Shown here one piece after another: positions 15,374-23,589 of a stretch of DNA of 42,782 nucleotides; the stretch's first letter is position 1; each line of letters starts with the position of its first letter. The stretch is taken from the NCBI GenBank assembly GCA_934256695.1, contig CAKQPE010000006.1, positions 1-42,782 of the forward strand. The letters run 5' to 3'. Source of the DNA: an uncultured Eubacteriales bacterium (GTDB lineage Bacteria > Bacillota > Clostridia > Lachnospirales > Anaerotignaceae). Below the pieces are notes generated by a model. The model was not told where the DNA came from, did no database searches, and saw only the letters and a program-made list of their open reading frames with translations. The position numbers were made by a program, and so were the translations under genes.

Positions 15374-17605
15374 ATGTCTATTGAAAATGAATTATATAAG
15401 GAACTTACCGACAGAATATTGCTGTATCATCCTACAAGGGATTTCAGAAAACTTGAAAATGCATTTAATTTTGCCGCAGGCGCACATAAAGAGCAGAAAA
15501 GAAAATCAGGAGAACCGTATATAATCCACCCTCTTAAAGTAGCATATATTCTGGCTGAACTTGAAATGGATATGGAGACAATTATAGCGGGATTGATCCA
15601 CGATACAATAGAAGATACTCCTTACACATATGCCGATATAGAAAGATATTTCGGCGAAGAAGTAGCAACATTGGTTGACGGCGTTACCAAACTGGGAAGG
15701 CTGTCTTATTCCGTTTCCGTATCTAAGGAAGAAATACAGGCGGAAAATTTCAGAAAAATGTTCATGGCTATGGCTAAGGACATAAGGGTGCTTATTATAA
15801 AACTTGCAGACAGACTGCACAATATGCGTACTCTTAACTATATGACCGAGGCAAAGCAGCACGAAAAAGCAAAGGAAACACTGGATATTTACGCTCCTTT
15901 GGCAGACAGACTCGGTATAGCCAAAATAAAAACAGAGCTTGAGGACTTGTGCTTCAAATATCTCTATCCTAACGAATATGAGGATTTGAGAGAAAAAATA
16001 GAAATGAAAAAAGAAGAATGTCTCACATATGTAAATACTATCGTAAAAGATATTACCGCAAAGATGAAGGAAAATAACATCGAGGGAAAGGTTTACGGCA
16101 GAAACAAGCATATGTTCAGCATTTTTAAGAAAATGCGAAACCAGCATAAGACATTTGACCAGATATATGATCTTTTTGCGGTACGTGCAATAGTGGAAAC
16201 CGTAGGCGACTGTTATGCGGTTTTGGGTATAGTACACGATATGTATAAGCCTATGCCGGGAAGGTTTAAGGACTATATAGCCATGCCTAAGCCTAATATG
16301 TATCAGTCACTGCACAATACCCTTATAGGCCCTAACGGAGAGCCTTTTGAAATACAGATACGTACATTTGAAATGCACCGTACATCTGAATACGGTATTG
16401 CCGCACACTGGAAATATAAAGAAGGTGACCACGGCCTTACAACCCAGCAGGAGGAAAAGAAACTTGCTTGGCTCAGACAGATACTTGAGTGGCAGCAGAA
16501 CATGAACGACAACAAGGAGTTTATGGACACTGTAAAAACCGAGCTTAATATATACAATGACCGTATTTATGTTTTTTCGCCGAGAGGCGATGTAATAAAC
16601 CTTCCGGCAGGCTCTACGCCTGTTGACTTTGCATACATGATTCATTCCGCCATAGGTAACAAAATGGTAGGTGCAAGGGTAAACGGAAAGATAGTTACAT
16701 TTGATTATCAGCTTAAAAACGGCGACAGAGTAGAGATACTTACAAGCCAGAACTCAAAAGGCCCAAGCAACGACTGGCTCAATTTTGTAAAAAGTTCACA
16801 GGCAAGAACAAAAATAAACCAGTGGTTCAAAAAGGAATTAAAGGAAGAAAACATAGTTAAGGGCCGTGAACTTATATCGGCAGATGCAAAGAAAAAGGGC
16901 TATAACTTAAATGACCTTTTAAAACCGGAATGGGTTGAAATAGTATGCAGAAGATTTGCCGCAAGGGATTTTAACACACTTTGTTCATCGGTTGGTTTCG
17001 GTGCAATAAAAGAAGGTCAGGTAGTAAACCGACTTATAGAAGAAGATAAAAAGAACGAGAAGAAGAACCAGTCCGTTGACGATATAATAAAAAATATGCA
17101 GGCAGTTTCCCAGCAGAAGGCTGCGGCAGGCAAAAAGAAAAAAGGCAGCGGAGTTATAGTAAAAGGCATAGGCGATGTATCGGTAAGATTTTCGCACTGC
17201 TGTAACCCTGTTCCAGGTGATGAAATCGTAGGGTTTGTAACAAGAGGCAGAGGTGTATCAATACACCGTACCGACTGTGTGAACATAATAAACCTTGATG
17301 AAATAGAACGTCACAGACTGATAGAGGCTGAATGGGACGAAAGCAGCGAAACCGGAAACAATATGTCTTATACGGCAGAACTGCGTCTTATATGTGATGA
17401 CAGAGTCGGTCTTGTTCTTGATGTGTCAAGGGTGCTTACAGACGAAGGAATGAGGGTAAAAACCCTCAGTGCCAGAAGTGTTAAGGACGGAACGGCAATA
17501 CTTGATATTTCCGTAGATATTACAGGTAAGGAACAGCTTGAAAAGCTCTGCATGAAGTTTAACAACATTCCTGGTGTAGACGAAATACAGAGAGTAACAA
17601 GCTGA
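15374..17605 (+). CDS. rel: Bifunctional (p)ppGpp synthetase/hydrolase Rel
   Basis: Makes and degrades the stringent-response alarmone from GDP/GTP and ATP. Domain order in 743 aa is complete. The HD hydrolase domain has His52 and HD at 76-77 (LIHDTIEDT). The synthetase domain carries PGRFKDYIAMPKPNMYQSLH; its R-x-K-D form is the mark of bifunctional enzymes rather than synthetase-only RelA. A TGS domain follows at about 395-455 (IYVFSPRGDVINLPAGSTPV), then a helical/Cys-containing middle (FSHCCNPVPGDEI) and a C-terminal ACT domain (about 670-743). It starts the run rel-dtd-MBL-hemZ with gaps of 15, 13 and 4 nt, an order conserved in many Clostridia. Confidence 0.97.
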   Translation: MSIENELYKELTDRILLYHPTRDFRKLENAFNFAAGAHKEQKRKSGEPYIIHPLKVAYILAELEMDMETIIAGLIHDTIEDTPYTYADIERYFGEEVATLVDGVTKLGRLSYSVSVSKEEIQAENFRKMFMAMAKDIRVLIIKLADRLHNMRTLNYMTEAKQHEKAKETLDIYAPLADRLGIAKIKTELEDLCFKYLYPNEYEDLREKIEMKKEECLTYVNTIVKDITAKMKENNIEGKVYGRNKHMFSIFKKMRNQHKTFDQIYDLFAVRAIVETVGDCYAVLGIVHDMYKPMPGRFKDYIAMPKPNMYQSLHNTLIGPNGEPFEIQIRTFEMHRTSEYGIAAHWKYKEGDHGLTTQQEEKKLAWLRQILEWQQNMNDNKEFMDTVKTELNIYNDRIYVFSPRGDVINLPAGSTPVDFAYMIHSAIGNKMVGARVNGKIVTFDYQLKNGDRVEILTSQNSKGPSNDWLNFVKSSQARTKINQWFKKELKEENIVKGRELISADAKKKGYNLNDLLKPEWVEIVCRRFAARDFNTLCSSVGFGAIKEGQVVNRLIEEDKKNEKKNQSVDDIIKNMQAVSQQKAAAGKKKKGSGVIVKGIGDVSVRFSHCCNPVPGDEIVGFVTRGRGVSIHRTDCVNIINLDEIERHRLIEAEWDESSETGNNMSYTAELRLICDDRVGLVLDVSRVLTDEGMRVKTLSARSVKDGTAILDISVDITGKEQLEKLCMKFNNIPGVDEIQRVTS

Positions 17606-17620
17606 CGGAGGAAAATTTCA

Positions 17621-18073
17621 ATGAGAGCGGTTGTTCAGCGCTGCGGGTACGCAAGCGTAAATGTAAACGGAAAAATAGTGGGCGAAATAGGCAAGGGCGT
17701 AATGGTGCTTGTGGGTTTTGCTCCTGATGATACAGAAAAAGACATAGATTATATAATAGATAAAACTGTTAATTTAAGAATATTCGATGATGAAAATGAC
17801 AAAATGAATTTATCGGTTAAAGATGTAAAGGGTGGAGTTTTATTCGTACCTAACTTTACTCTTTACGGTGATGCACGTCACGGAAGAAGACCGGGATATA
17901 CGGCGGCAGCTGTGCCGGAAAAGGCAAATTTCCTTTTTGAGGAGCTTAAAATAAAGGCGTCACAGCTTGACATAGATAAAGTTGAGTTCGGTATTTTTCA
18001 GGCTGACATGAAGGTTGAACTTTTAAATGACGGCCCTATAACACTTCTTCTTGACAGTGCAAAAAATTTCTAA
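17621..18073 (+). CDS. dtd: D-aminoacyl-tRNA deacylase
   Basis: Removes D-amino acids (and glycine from tRNA-Ala) from mischarged tRNAs. The family is clear from the N-terminus (MRAVVQRCGYASVNVNGKIV), the central FTLYGDARHGRRPGY and the C-terminal GPITLLLDS, which contains the Gly-cisPro motif (GPIT instead of the common GPVT). At 150 aa it is full length. One oddity: the usual SQFTL of the active site reads PNFTL here (about residues 78-82). ATG 17621 follows GACGGAGG. It is 15 nt downstream of rel. Confidence 0.93.
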   Translation: MRAVVQRCGYASVNVNGKIVGEIGKGVMVLVGFAPDDTEKDIDYIIDKTVNLRIFDDENDKMNLSVKDVKGGVLFVPNFTLYGDARHGRRPGYTAAAVPEKANFLFEELKIKASQLDIDKVEFGIFQADMKVELLNDGPITLLLDSAKNF

Positions 18074-18086
18074 GGAGGCTTTTTAT

Positions 18087-18749
18087 ATGAAACTTCTTAA
18101 ACACGTTGTAAGAAACATGGATCAGAATGTATATATATATTTTGACGAAAACACAAAAGAAGGCGTAGTTGTCGATCCGGGAAATGACGCCGAAGCAATA
18201 GAAAAGATTATAGATGATAATAATGTTGATGTTAAGGCAATTTTGCTTACACACGGTCACAGCGACCACACAGGTGCGGCAAATGCCGTTAAGAAAAGAT
18301 ACAACATTCCTATATGTGCACATAAATGGGAAGTGCCTGTACTTGATGACGAAGCAATAAGCTTTTCTTCAATGCTCGGCGGTGAAGGAAAAATTACCGT
18401 AGATAAAGAATTTAACGATGGTGATGAATTTAAATTTAATAACTGCACTTTAAAGGTTATACACACACCTGGTCATACACAGGGCGGAGTATGCTATTAT
18501 GATGCGGAACACAAAGTTTTGTTCTCCGGAGATACGCTTTTTTACGGCTCTGTAGGACGTACTGATTTCCCAAATCCGCCAATGAAAGACGGCATGGGAT
18601 TCCCTTCAAGCGAAAATACACAGAGACTTCTTTCGGCAATAAAGGAAAAGCTGTATGTTCTTCCGGACGATGTGCAGGTTTTTCCGGGACATGGCGGAGC
18701 AAGCAGAATAGGGTTTGAAAAGCAGTTCAATCCTTTTGTAAAAGGCTGA
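18087..18749 (+). CDS. MBL-fold metallohydrolase (glyoxalase II-like)
   Basis: A metallo-beta-lactamase-fold hydrolase of the small YqgX/glyoxalase II-like group. THGHSDHTGA near residues 55-64 is the HxHxDH metal motif. HTPGHTQGG (about 130), a FSGDTLF metal Asp further on and a late FPGHGGAS complete the ligand set. ATG 18087 (220 aa) is chosen because AAGGAGG overlaps the dtd stop codon just before it; the frame is open 12 codons further upstream, but that would overlap dtd. The hydroxyacylglutathione-hydrolase label often given to this group is doubtful where glutathione is absent; a thioester or other substrate is possible. Confidence 0.88.
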   Translation: MKLLKHVVRNMDQNVYIYFDENTKEGVVVDPGNDAEAIEKIIDDNNVDVKAILLTHGHSDHTGAANAVKKRYNIPICAHKWEVPVLDDEAISFSSMLGGEGKITVDKEFNDGDEFKFNNCTLKVIHTPGHTQGGVCYYDAEHKVLFSGDTLFYGSVGRTDFPNPPMKDGMGFPSSENTQRLLSAIKEKLYVLPDDVQVFPGHGGASRIGFEKQFNPFVKG

Positions 18750-18753
18750 TATT

Positions 18754-20202
18754 ATGATTAATTTTATTTTAAAAGGGCATGAGTTTGAAAATGATATTCA
18801 GACTGCCATACAAATATTTTTCCCCAACAGACATTATTATCCTGCCGAAAATATTGCCGAAGAAGGAATGGCTGTTTTAAGTGTGCTTACAGACAAAACA
18901 GCAGAGGCATACCTTTATATAGACAACAAACTTATATCGGAAAGCGTTATTGAATATAGCGAAAATGCCGATAGGAAAGAAATTAAGCATATATTAAAAG
19001 AAACGGTTTTTAAGGTATTTAATGAGTTTACGGGATATATGCCTAAATGGGGAATGATTACCGGTGTACGTCCGGCAAAGACAGCAAGTGAGCTTTCGGC
19101 AGAGGGCATGAGCGACAAAGATATACTTGAATATTTCAAAAAAAGATTTTATGTGTCCGATAAAAAGGCACTCCTTGCACTTAATGTATCAAAGGCGGAA
19201 AGAGAAATTCTTGCTTCAAACACAGACAAGGATTTAAGTGTATATATCGGTATTCCGTTCTGTCCCACAAGGTGTCTTTACTGCTCCTTTACGTCATATC
19301 CCATAGACAGATATGCAAAAAAGGCAGACGAATATATTGAGTATCTTGCAAGGGAGCTTGACTTTGTAAAAGAAAGCATAAAAGGAAGAAATTTAAGGTC
19401 TGTGTATATCGGCGGAGGCACACCAACGTCTTTGAGTGACGAACAGTTTAAACGGCTTATGGAGATTGTATCAGAAAAATTCGATATAAGCCAAACGGAC
19501 GAATTTACCGTTGAAGCCGGCAGACCCGATACCATAACCTATGGCAAGTTAAAGGCAATGGCAGAGGCAAATGTAAGCCGAATTTCAGTTAATCCCCAGA
19601 CCATGAACCGGAAAACCCTTGACCTTATAGGCAGAAGGCACAGTGTTGAGGATATAAGAAAAGCCTTTTATATGGCAAGGGAAAACGGTTTTGGAAACAT
19701 AAATATGGACTTGATTTTGGGACTTCCCGAAGAAACATTGGCAGATGTGGAAAATACAATGAAGGAAGTTGAGAAACTCTCGCCGGAAAGTGTAACGGTA
19801 CATACCCTTGCAGTAAAGAGAGCCTCAAGACTGAAAGAAAATATATATGCTTACGACCTTGCTGCGGCAGACGAAATGGAAAAAATGATTGCCTTGTCTG
19901 CCGAATATGCACAGAAAATGGGTCTTAGTCCATACTATATGTATAGACAAAAGGCGATGGTAGGCAATTTTGAAAACGTAGGCTACTGCAAAAAAGGTAT
20001 GGAAAGCATTTACAATGTGGAAATAATGGAGGAAAAACAGACTATTGTTGCCACAGGTGCAGGCGGAGCCACAAAGCTTTTCGACAGTGACAAGAATATG
20101 CTTACACGTGTGTTTAATGTAAAGAGCGTTGAGGACTATACTTCCCGCTTTGACGAAATGATAGAAAGAAAGCGAAAGGCGTTTTCGGAAGTTAAGTGGT
20201 AA
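18754..20202 (+). CDS. hemZ: HemZ-type oxygen-independent coproporphyrinogen III oxidase-like radical SAM protein
   Basis: A radical-SAM enzyme of the HemN/HemZ family, which decarboxylates coproporphyrinogen III in anaerobic haem synthesis; close relatives insert or carry haem instead. The [4Fe-4S] triad is Cys170, Cys174 and Cys177 (IPFCPTRCLYCSF). Further family features are YIGGGTPTSLS, EAGRPDTI and NMDLILGLPEET. The N-terminal ~160-residue extension before the radical-SAM core is typical of HemZ and absent from HemN/HemW. The start at 18754 is only 4 nt after the previous stop with a weak ribosome site, which suggests translational coupling. No other haem genes are in the window, so the substrate is open. 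Confidence 0.85.
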   Translation: MINFILKGHEFENDIQTAIQIFFPNRHYYPAENIAEEGMAVLSVLTDKTAEAYLYIDNKLISESVIEYSENADRKEIKHILKETVFKVFNEFTGYMPKWGMITGVRPAKTASELSAEGMSDKDILEYFKKRFYVSDKKALLALNVSKAEREILASNTDKDLSVYIGIPFCPTRCLYCSFTSYPIDRYAKKADEYIEYLARELDFVKESIKGRNLRSVYIGGGTPTSLSDEQFKRLMEIVSEKFDISQTDEFTVEAGRPDTITYGKLKAMAEANVSRISVNPQTMNRKTLDLIGRRHSVEDIRKAFYMARENGFGNINMDLILGLPEETLADVENTMKEVEKLSPESVTVHTLAVKRASRLKENIYAYDLAAADEMEKMIALSAEYAQKMGLSPYYMYRQKAMVGNFENVGYCKKGMESIYNVEIMEEKQTIVATGAGGATKLFDSDKNMLTRVFNVKSVEDYTSRFDEMIERKRKAFSEVKW

Positions 20203-20213
20203 AGCGGTAATTA

Positions 20214-20362
20214 ATACCGTGGGACTCTGTCCCACACCCTGCGATTAAGGAACCGCAAAGATAAATGCGGCGAGCGAAGCTCGTTTGCGAAGCAAATTCC
20301 TGACCATGAAAAAAATCGAGTAAAACTTTTAATAAAATACCGTGACAAGTCACGGTATTTTG
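20214..20362 (+). terminator. Three-hairpin element with inserted module, after hemZ
   Basis: It begins about 12 nt past the hemZ stop: hairpin A GTGGGAC/GTCCCAC, hairpin B split by the junction module at 20243-20317, linker GAGTAAAACTTTTAATAAA, hairpin C AATACCGTGAC/GTCACGGTATT with TTT. Position and direction fit the end of the rel-dtd-MBL-hemZ transcript. Confidence 0.65.
20243..20317 (+). ncRNA. Multi-helix junction module, copy 3
   Basis: GATT/AATC outer pairing and AGGAA/TTCCT frame enclose CCGC/GCGG, CGAGC/GCTCG around GAA, and TTTGC/GCAAA around GAA. The third hairpin differs in sequence from copies 1 and 2 but remains fully paired. The 10-nt loop of the first hairpin (AAAGATAAAT) is identical to copy 1. 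Confidence 0.5.
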
Positions 20363-20422
20363 AATTTATAAATATGTTATTAAAGGCAACTTATAGGTAA
20401 TAGATTTTGAATGGTTTTCCTA

Positions 20423-20515
20423 AAAACGCAATTTATTGCGTTTTTATAAAGTTTAGATTGAGCCTTTTTAAAGGCTCACAGGGTTTGGGACAGAGTCCAA
20501 AGGTTTTGTTTTTAA
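20423..20515 (-). repeat. Three-hairpin intergenic element, minus orientation
   Basis: Hairpin C AAACGCAAT/ATTGCGTTT, then linker, hairpin B GAGCCTTT/AAAGGCTC and hairpin A TTGGGAC/GTCCAA (imperfect). It faces the copy at 20214 and lies upstream of the hisS promoter. Confidence 0.65.
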
Positions 20516-20558
20516 AGTATTATTTTCAATACGAAGCATAAAAAATTTAAAAATACTA

Positions 20559-20587
20559 TTGACAAATCAAAATTGAATAATTACAAT
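20559..20587 (+). promoter_or_regulatory. Promoter of the T-box/hisS transcript
   Basis: TTGACA (20559-20564), 17 nt, TACAAT (20582-20587). Transcription would start near 20594, just before stem I of the T-box. Confidence 0.7.
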
Positions 20588-20604
20588 ATAAAACAATTCA
20601 AAAA

Positions 20605-20852
20605 TCAGAAATAAGCTGTGAACAAGAGGAGTAACAGACAACAGCCAAAAGAGAGAAAGACCTGTAGGCTGAGAGGTTTTTTGGGAGATGTATCTGTGAA
20701 GGTAGCTTGGGAGCTTTTGTATTAAAGTATCTTTTTGATATATAGATATAAACGTGTAGCGGCGTTATACGCTTAAATAAGAGTTCCGATTTTTATTCGG
20801 GAAATTAAGGTGGTACCGCGAGCTTTCGTCCTTTGTGCGAAAGCTCTTTTTT
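20605..20852 (+). promoter_or_regulatory. T-box leader upstream of hisS
   Basis: A tRNA-sensing transcription attenuator. Stem I base: AAGCT/AGCTT (20613-20617, 20712-20716) and CAAG/CTTG (20623-20626, 20706-20709). Specifier loop: AGTA (20630-20633) opposite GAA (20698-20700), closed above by ACAGA/TCTGT. The AGAGA and GGCTGAGAGG motifs of distal stem I are at 20651-20677. The antiterminator T-box AAGGTGGTACCGCG is at 20807-20820. The terminator GAGCTTTCG/CGAAAGCTC plus six T is at 20820-20852. The triplet after GAA is GGT (20701-20703), a glycine and not a histidine codon, and the acceptor-pairing bulge is TGGT, which would pair with a discriminator A. Confidence 0.9.
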
Positions 20853-20877
20853 GTTTATTTTTTGGAGGTAGATTATT

Positions 20878-22140
20878 ATGCTGACCCATTCACCAAAGGG
20901 GACAAAGGATATTTTCGGTGCCGAAATGCCAATGTGGCATAAGGTCGAAAATGAAATAAGAGCGTTATGCTCAAGTTTCGGTATAGAAGAAATTCGTACA
21001 CCGATTTTTGAACACACGGAATTATTTTTAAGAAGTGTGGGAGATACAACTGATATTGTTCAGAAGGAAATGTATACATTTGATGACAAGGCCGGCAGAA
21101 GCATTACTTTAAAGCCTGAAAGCACAGCCGGTGTTGCAAGAGCGTATATTGAACACGGTATGTTCAATAATGCTCAGCCGACAAAGCTTTTTTATATCTC
21201 TCCTACTTTCAGGTATGAAAACACGCAGGCAGGCAGACAGAGACAGTTCCACCAGTTCGGTATCGAGATGTTCGGTTCTTATTCGCCGGCACTTGATGCA
21301 GAGGTTATTTCTGCGGCGGCAGAGCTTCTTGAAAACTTGGGCGTAAAGGATATTGAACTTAGAATAAACAGTCTTGGCGGCCCTGAGTGCAGAGCAAAGT
21401 ACAACAAGGCACTTAAAGATTTCATAGGAGAAAACATTGACGGTCTTTGCAAGGAATGTAAAGCCAGATATGAAAAAAATCCTTTAAGAGTTCTTGACTG
21501 CAAGGAAGAAGGCTGTAAAAAAATTATAGCCGGTGCCCCTTCTATACTTGATTGTCTCGGCCCTGAATGTAAGGAACATTTTGAAACATTAAAGAGTATT
21601 CTTGACAGCATGGGAATTAAGTACACAGTTGATCCTCAGATAGTAAGAGGTCTTGATTATTATACAAGAACGGTATTTGAGTTTGTAACAACAAGTATCG
21701 GTGCTCAGTCAACTGTATGCGGTGGCGGAAGATACGATAACCTTATAGAAGAATGCGGCGGCCCTAAAACAGGAGCCGTAGGTTTCGGTCTCGGTATGGA
21801 AAGACTTCTTCTTACACTTGCCGCACAAAACGGTGAGCCTGAATATAAACCTTACAGAGATATTTTCATAGGCTCTATGGGAAATGAAGGTTTTATAAAG
21901 GCTCAGTCAATAGTTTATGAGCTTAGAAAAGCCGGAGTTAAAGCAGAAGCCGATACAGTAGGCAGAAGTGTTAAGGCCCAGATGAAATATGCCAACAAAA
22001 TCGGTGCCACATATTCAATGATACTCGGTGCAGATGAAATAGAAAAAGGCAAGGCTGTTCTTAAATGCATGGAAAAAGGCGAAGGACAGGAAATAGAACT
22101 GAGCAATATTACAAATATTGTAAAAGAGATTATAAAGTAA
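20878..22140 (+). CDS. hisS: Histidyl-tRNA synthetase
   Basis: Charges tRNA-His with histidine; class II synthetase. The N-terminus (THSPKGTKDIFG) and motif 2 (FYISPTFRYE then FHQFGIEMFG) are present. The His-specific segment RGLDYYTRTVFE starts near residue 257, and motif 3 is GFGLGMERLL. A C-terminal anticodon-binding domain (about 325-420) is present, which separates it from the HisZ regulatory paralogue. At 420 aa it is full length. ATG 20878 follows TTGGAGGT. The T-box immediately upstream controls it. In many Firmicutes aspS follows hisS; here it is absent and ilvE follows 80 nt later. Confidence 0.97.
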   Translation: MLTHSPKGTKDIFGAEMPMWHKVENEIRALCSSFGIEEIRTPIFEHTELFLRSVGDTTDIVQKEMYTFDDKAGRSITLKPESTAGVARAYIEHGMFNNAQPTKLFYISPTFRYENTQAGRQRQFHQFGIEMFGSYSPALDAEVISAAAELLENLGVKDIELRINSLGGPECRAKYNKALKDFIGENIDGLCKECKARYEKNPLRVLDCKEEGCKKIIAGAPSILDCLGPECKEHFETLKSILDSMGIKYTVDPQIVRGLDYYTRTVFEFVTTSIGAQSTVCGGGRYDNLIEECGGPKTGAVGFGLGMERLLLTLAAQNGEPEYKPYRDIFIGSMGNEGFIKAQSIVYELRKAGVKAEADTVGRSVKAQMKYANKIGATYSMILGADEIEKGKAVLKCMEKGEGQEIELSNITNIVKEIIK

Positions 22141-22219
22141 TTCGGCTGTGAATATAAAACGCAGTTTAATATATAAAAATTTAAGTTTATTCAATGGTGA
22201 ATAACAGGAGGTTATAATT

Positions 22220-23284
22220 ATGGATATCAAAATCGAATTAACAAAGAACAAAAAACAGAAACCGGACTATTCAAATCTTCCATTTGGCGTATACTATACA
22301 GACCATATGTTTGAGTGGGATTATACAGAAGGTATCGGCTGGCATGACCCACGTATCGTACCTTTCCACAATCTTGAAATGAGCCCATGTTCAATGGTTC
22401 TTCATTACGGTCAGTCTACATTTGAAGGCCTTAAAGCATACCTTGGCAAAGACGGCGAAATCAGACTTTTCAGACCAGAAAAGAACATGGAAAGACTTAA
22501 TAACTCAAACGAAAGACTTGTTATTCCTAAATTTAACGTAGAAGACGGTGTTGACGCTATCAAGAAACTTGTAGAAATTGATAAGGATTGGATTCCTACA
22601 GGCGAAGGCACAAGCCTTTACATCAGACCGTTTATTATAGCTACAGACGTTCATATCGGCGTTCACCCTTCAAAGACATACAAATTTATGATCGTTCTTT
22701 CACCTGTTGGTTCTTACTACAAAGAAGGCATCAACCCTGTTAGAATTTATGTTGAAGACGAATACTGCAGAGCCGTTAAAGGCGGTATGGGCTTTACAAA
22801 GACAGCAGGCAACTATGCAGCAAGCCTTATTGCACAGGAAATTGCAGAAGAAAGAGGATATACACAGGTTCTTTGGCTTGACGGTATCGAAAAGAAATAT
22901 GTAGAAGAAGTTGGTACAATGAACATCTTCTTCGTAATCAACAACGAAGTAATTACACCTGAACTTAACGGAAGCCTCCTTCCTGGTATAACAAGAAGAA
23001 GTGCAATAGAACTTCTTAGAGCTAAAGGCTACAAGGTAACAGAAAGAAAGATTGCTATTCAGGAAGTATTTGAAGCAGCAGACAACGGTACACTTAACGA
23101 AGTATTTGGTACAGGTACAGCAGCAGTTATCTCTCCTGTTGGCGAGCTTATGATGGAAGGCAAAACAGTTATAATCAACAACGGCGAAATCGGCCCTGTT
23201 TCACACCTTGTTTATGATACAATTACAGGTATCCAGAGCGGTAAAGTTAAAGATGAATTCGGCTGGGTAACAAAGGTTGACTAA
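22220..23284 (+). CDS. ilvE: Branched-chain amino acid aminotransferase
   Basis: Transfers the amino group between leucine, isoleucine or valine and 2-oxoglutarate (PLP fold-type IV). The PLP lysine is Lys194 in GFTKTAGNYAAS. EEVGTMNIFFV (about 225-235) and GTGTAAVISPVG are the later cofactor and phosphate-binding segments. The 354-aa length and DYSNLPFGVYYTDHMF start place it in the larger (BCAT-type) subgroup. ATG 22220 has an AGGAGG ribosome site. Codon use is strongly biased, suggesting high expression. In an amino-acid- or lactate-fermenting anaerobe it may serve branched-chain catabolism as well as synthesis. A terminator follows. Confidence 0.95.
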   Translation: MDIKIELTKNKKQKPDYSNLPFGVYYTDHMFEWDYTEGIGWHDPRIVPFHNLEMSPCSMVLHYGQSTFEGLKAYLGKDGEIRLFRPEKNMERLNNSNERLVIPKFNVEDGVDAIKKLVEIDKDWIPTGEGTSLYIRPFIIATDVHIGVHPSKTYKFMIVLSPVGSYYKEGINPVRIYVEDEYCRAVKGGMGFTKTAGNYAASLIAQEIAEERGYTQVLWLDGIEKKYVEEVGTMNIFFVINNEVITPELNGSLLPGITRRSAIELLRAKGYKVTERKIAIQEVFEAADNGTLNEVFGTGTAAVISPVGELMMEGKTVIINNGEIGPVSHLVYDTITGIQSGKVKDEFGWVTKVD

Positions 23285-23307
23285 TTAAATAAAAATAACG
23301 GAATCAA

Positions 23308-23345
23308 AAAGATGTGTCGTCAAATGGCGGCACATCTTTTTTTAT
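23308..23345 (+). terminator. Terminator of ilvE
   Basis: AAAGATGTG (23308-23316) pairs with CACATCTTT (23331-23339), with inner CG pairs, followed by a T run. Confidence 0.75.
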
Positions 23346-23510
23346 TTGCCCCTCATCCGCTTCGTCTGTGGCTCAGCACCTTCTCTACGAGGGAGAAGGC
23401 TTAAAACCATTCCGTCAAACCTGCGGTTTGACGCCTTCCGTTTCGGGGACGGCTTATTGGCGGCGAATTTATATTAACCTCAAAATACCGTGACTTGTCA
23501 CGGTCTTTGA
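23345..23510 (+). repeat. CCCTCATCCG-type repeat followed by hairpin C
   Basis: The CCCTCATCCG end, a CCTTCTC/GAGAAGG hairpin, CGTCAAACC/GGTTTGACG around TGC, CCGTTTCGGGGACGG, and then ACCGTGAC/GTCACGGT. This combination of the two repeat families in one gap also occurs at 8488 and 4720-4934. Confidence 0.6.
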
Positions 23511-23589
23511 TTTTATTTTTTGTAGAGTTTTTAATGTTATTGGTGTATAATAAACAGAATAAAAATAGGGCTTTTTAGGGGGAATATGT

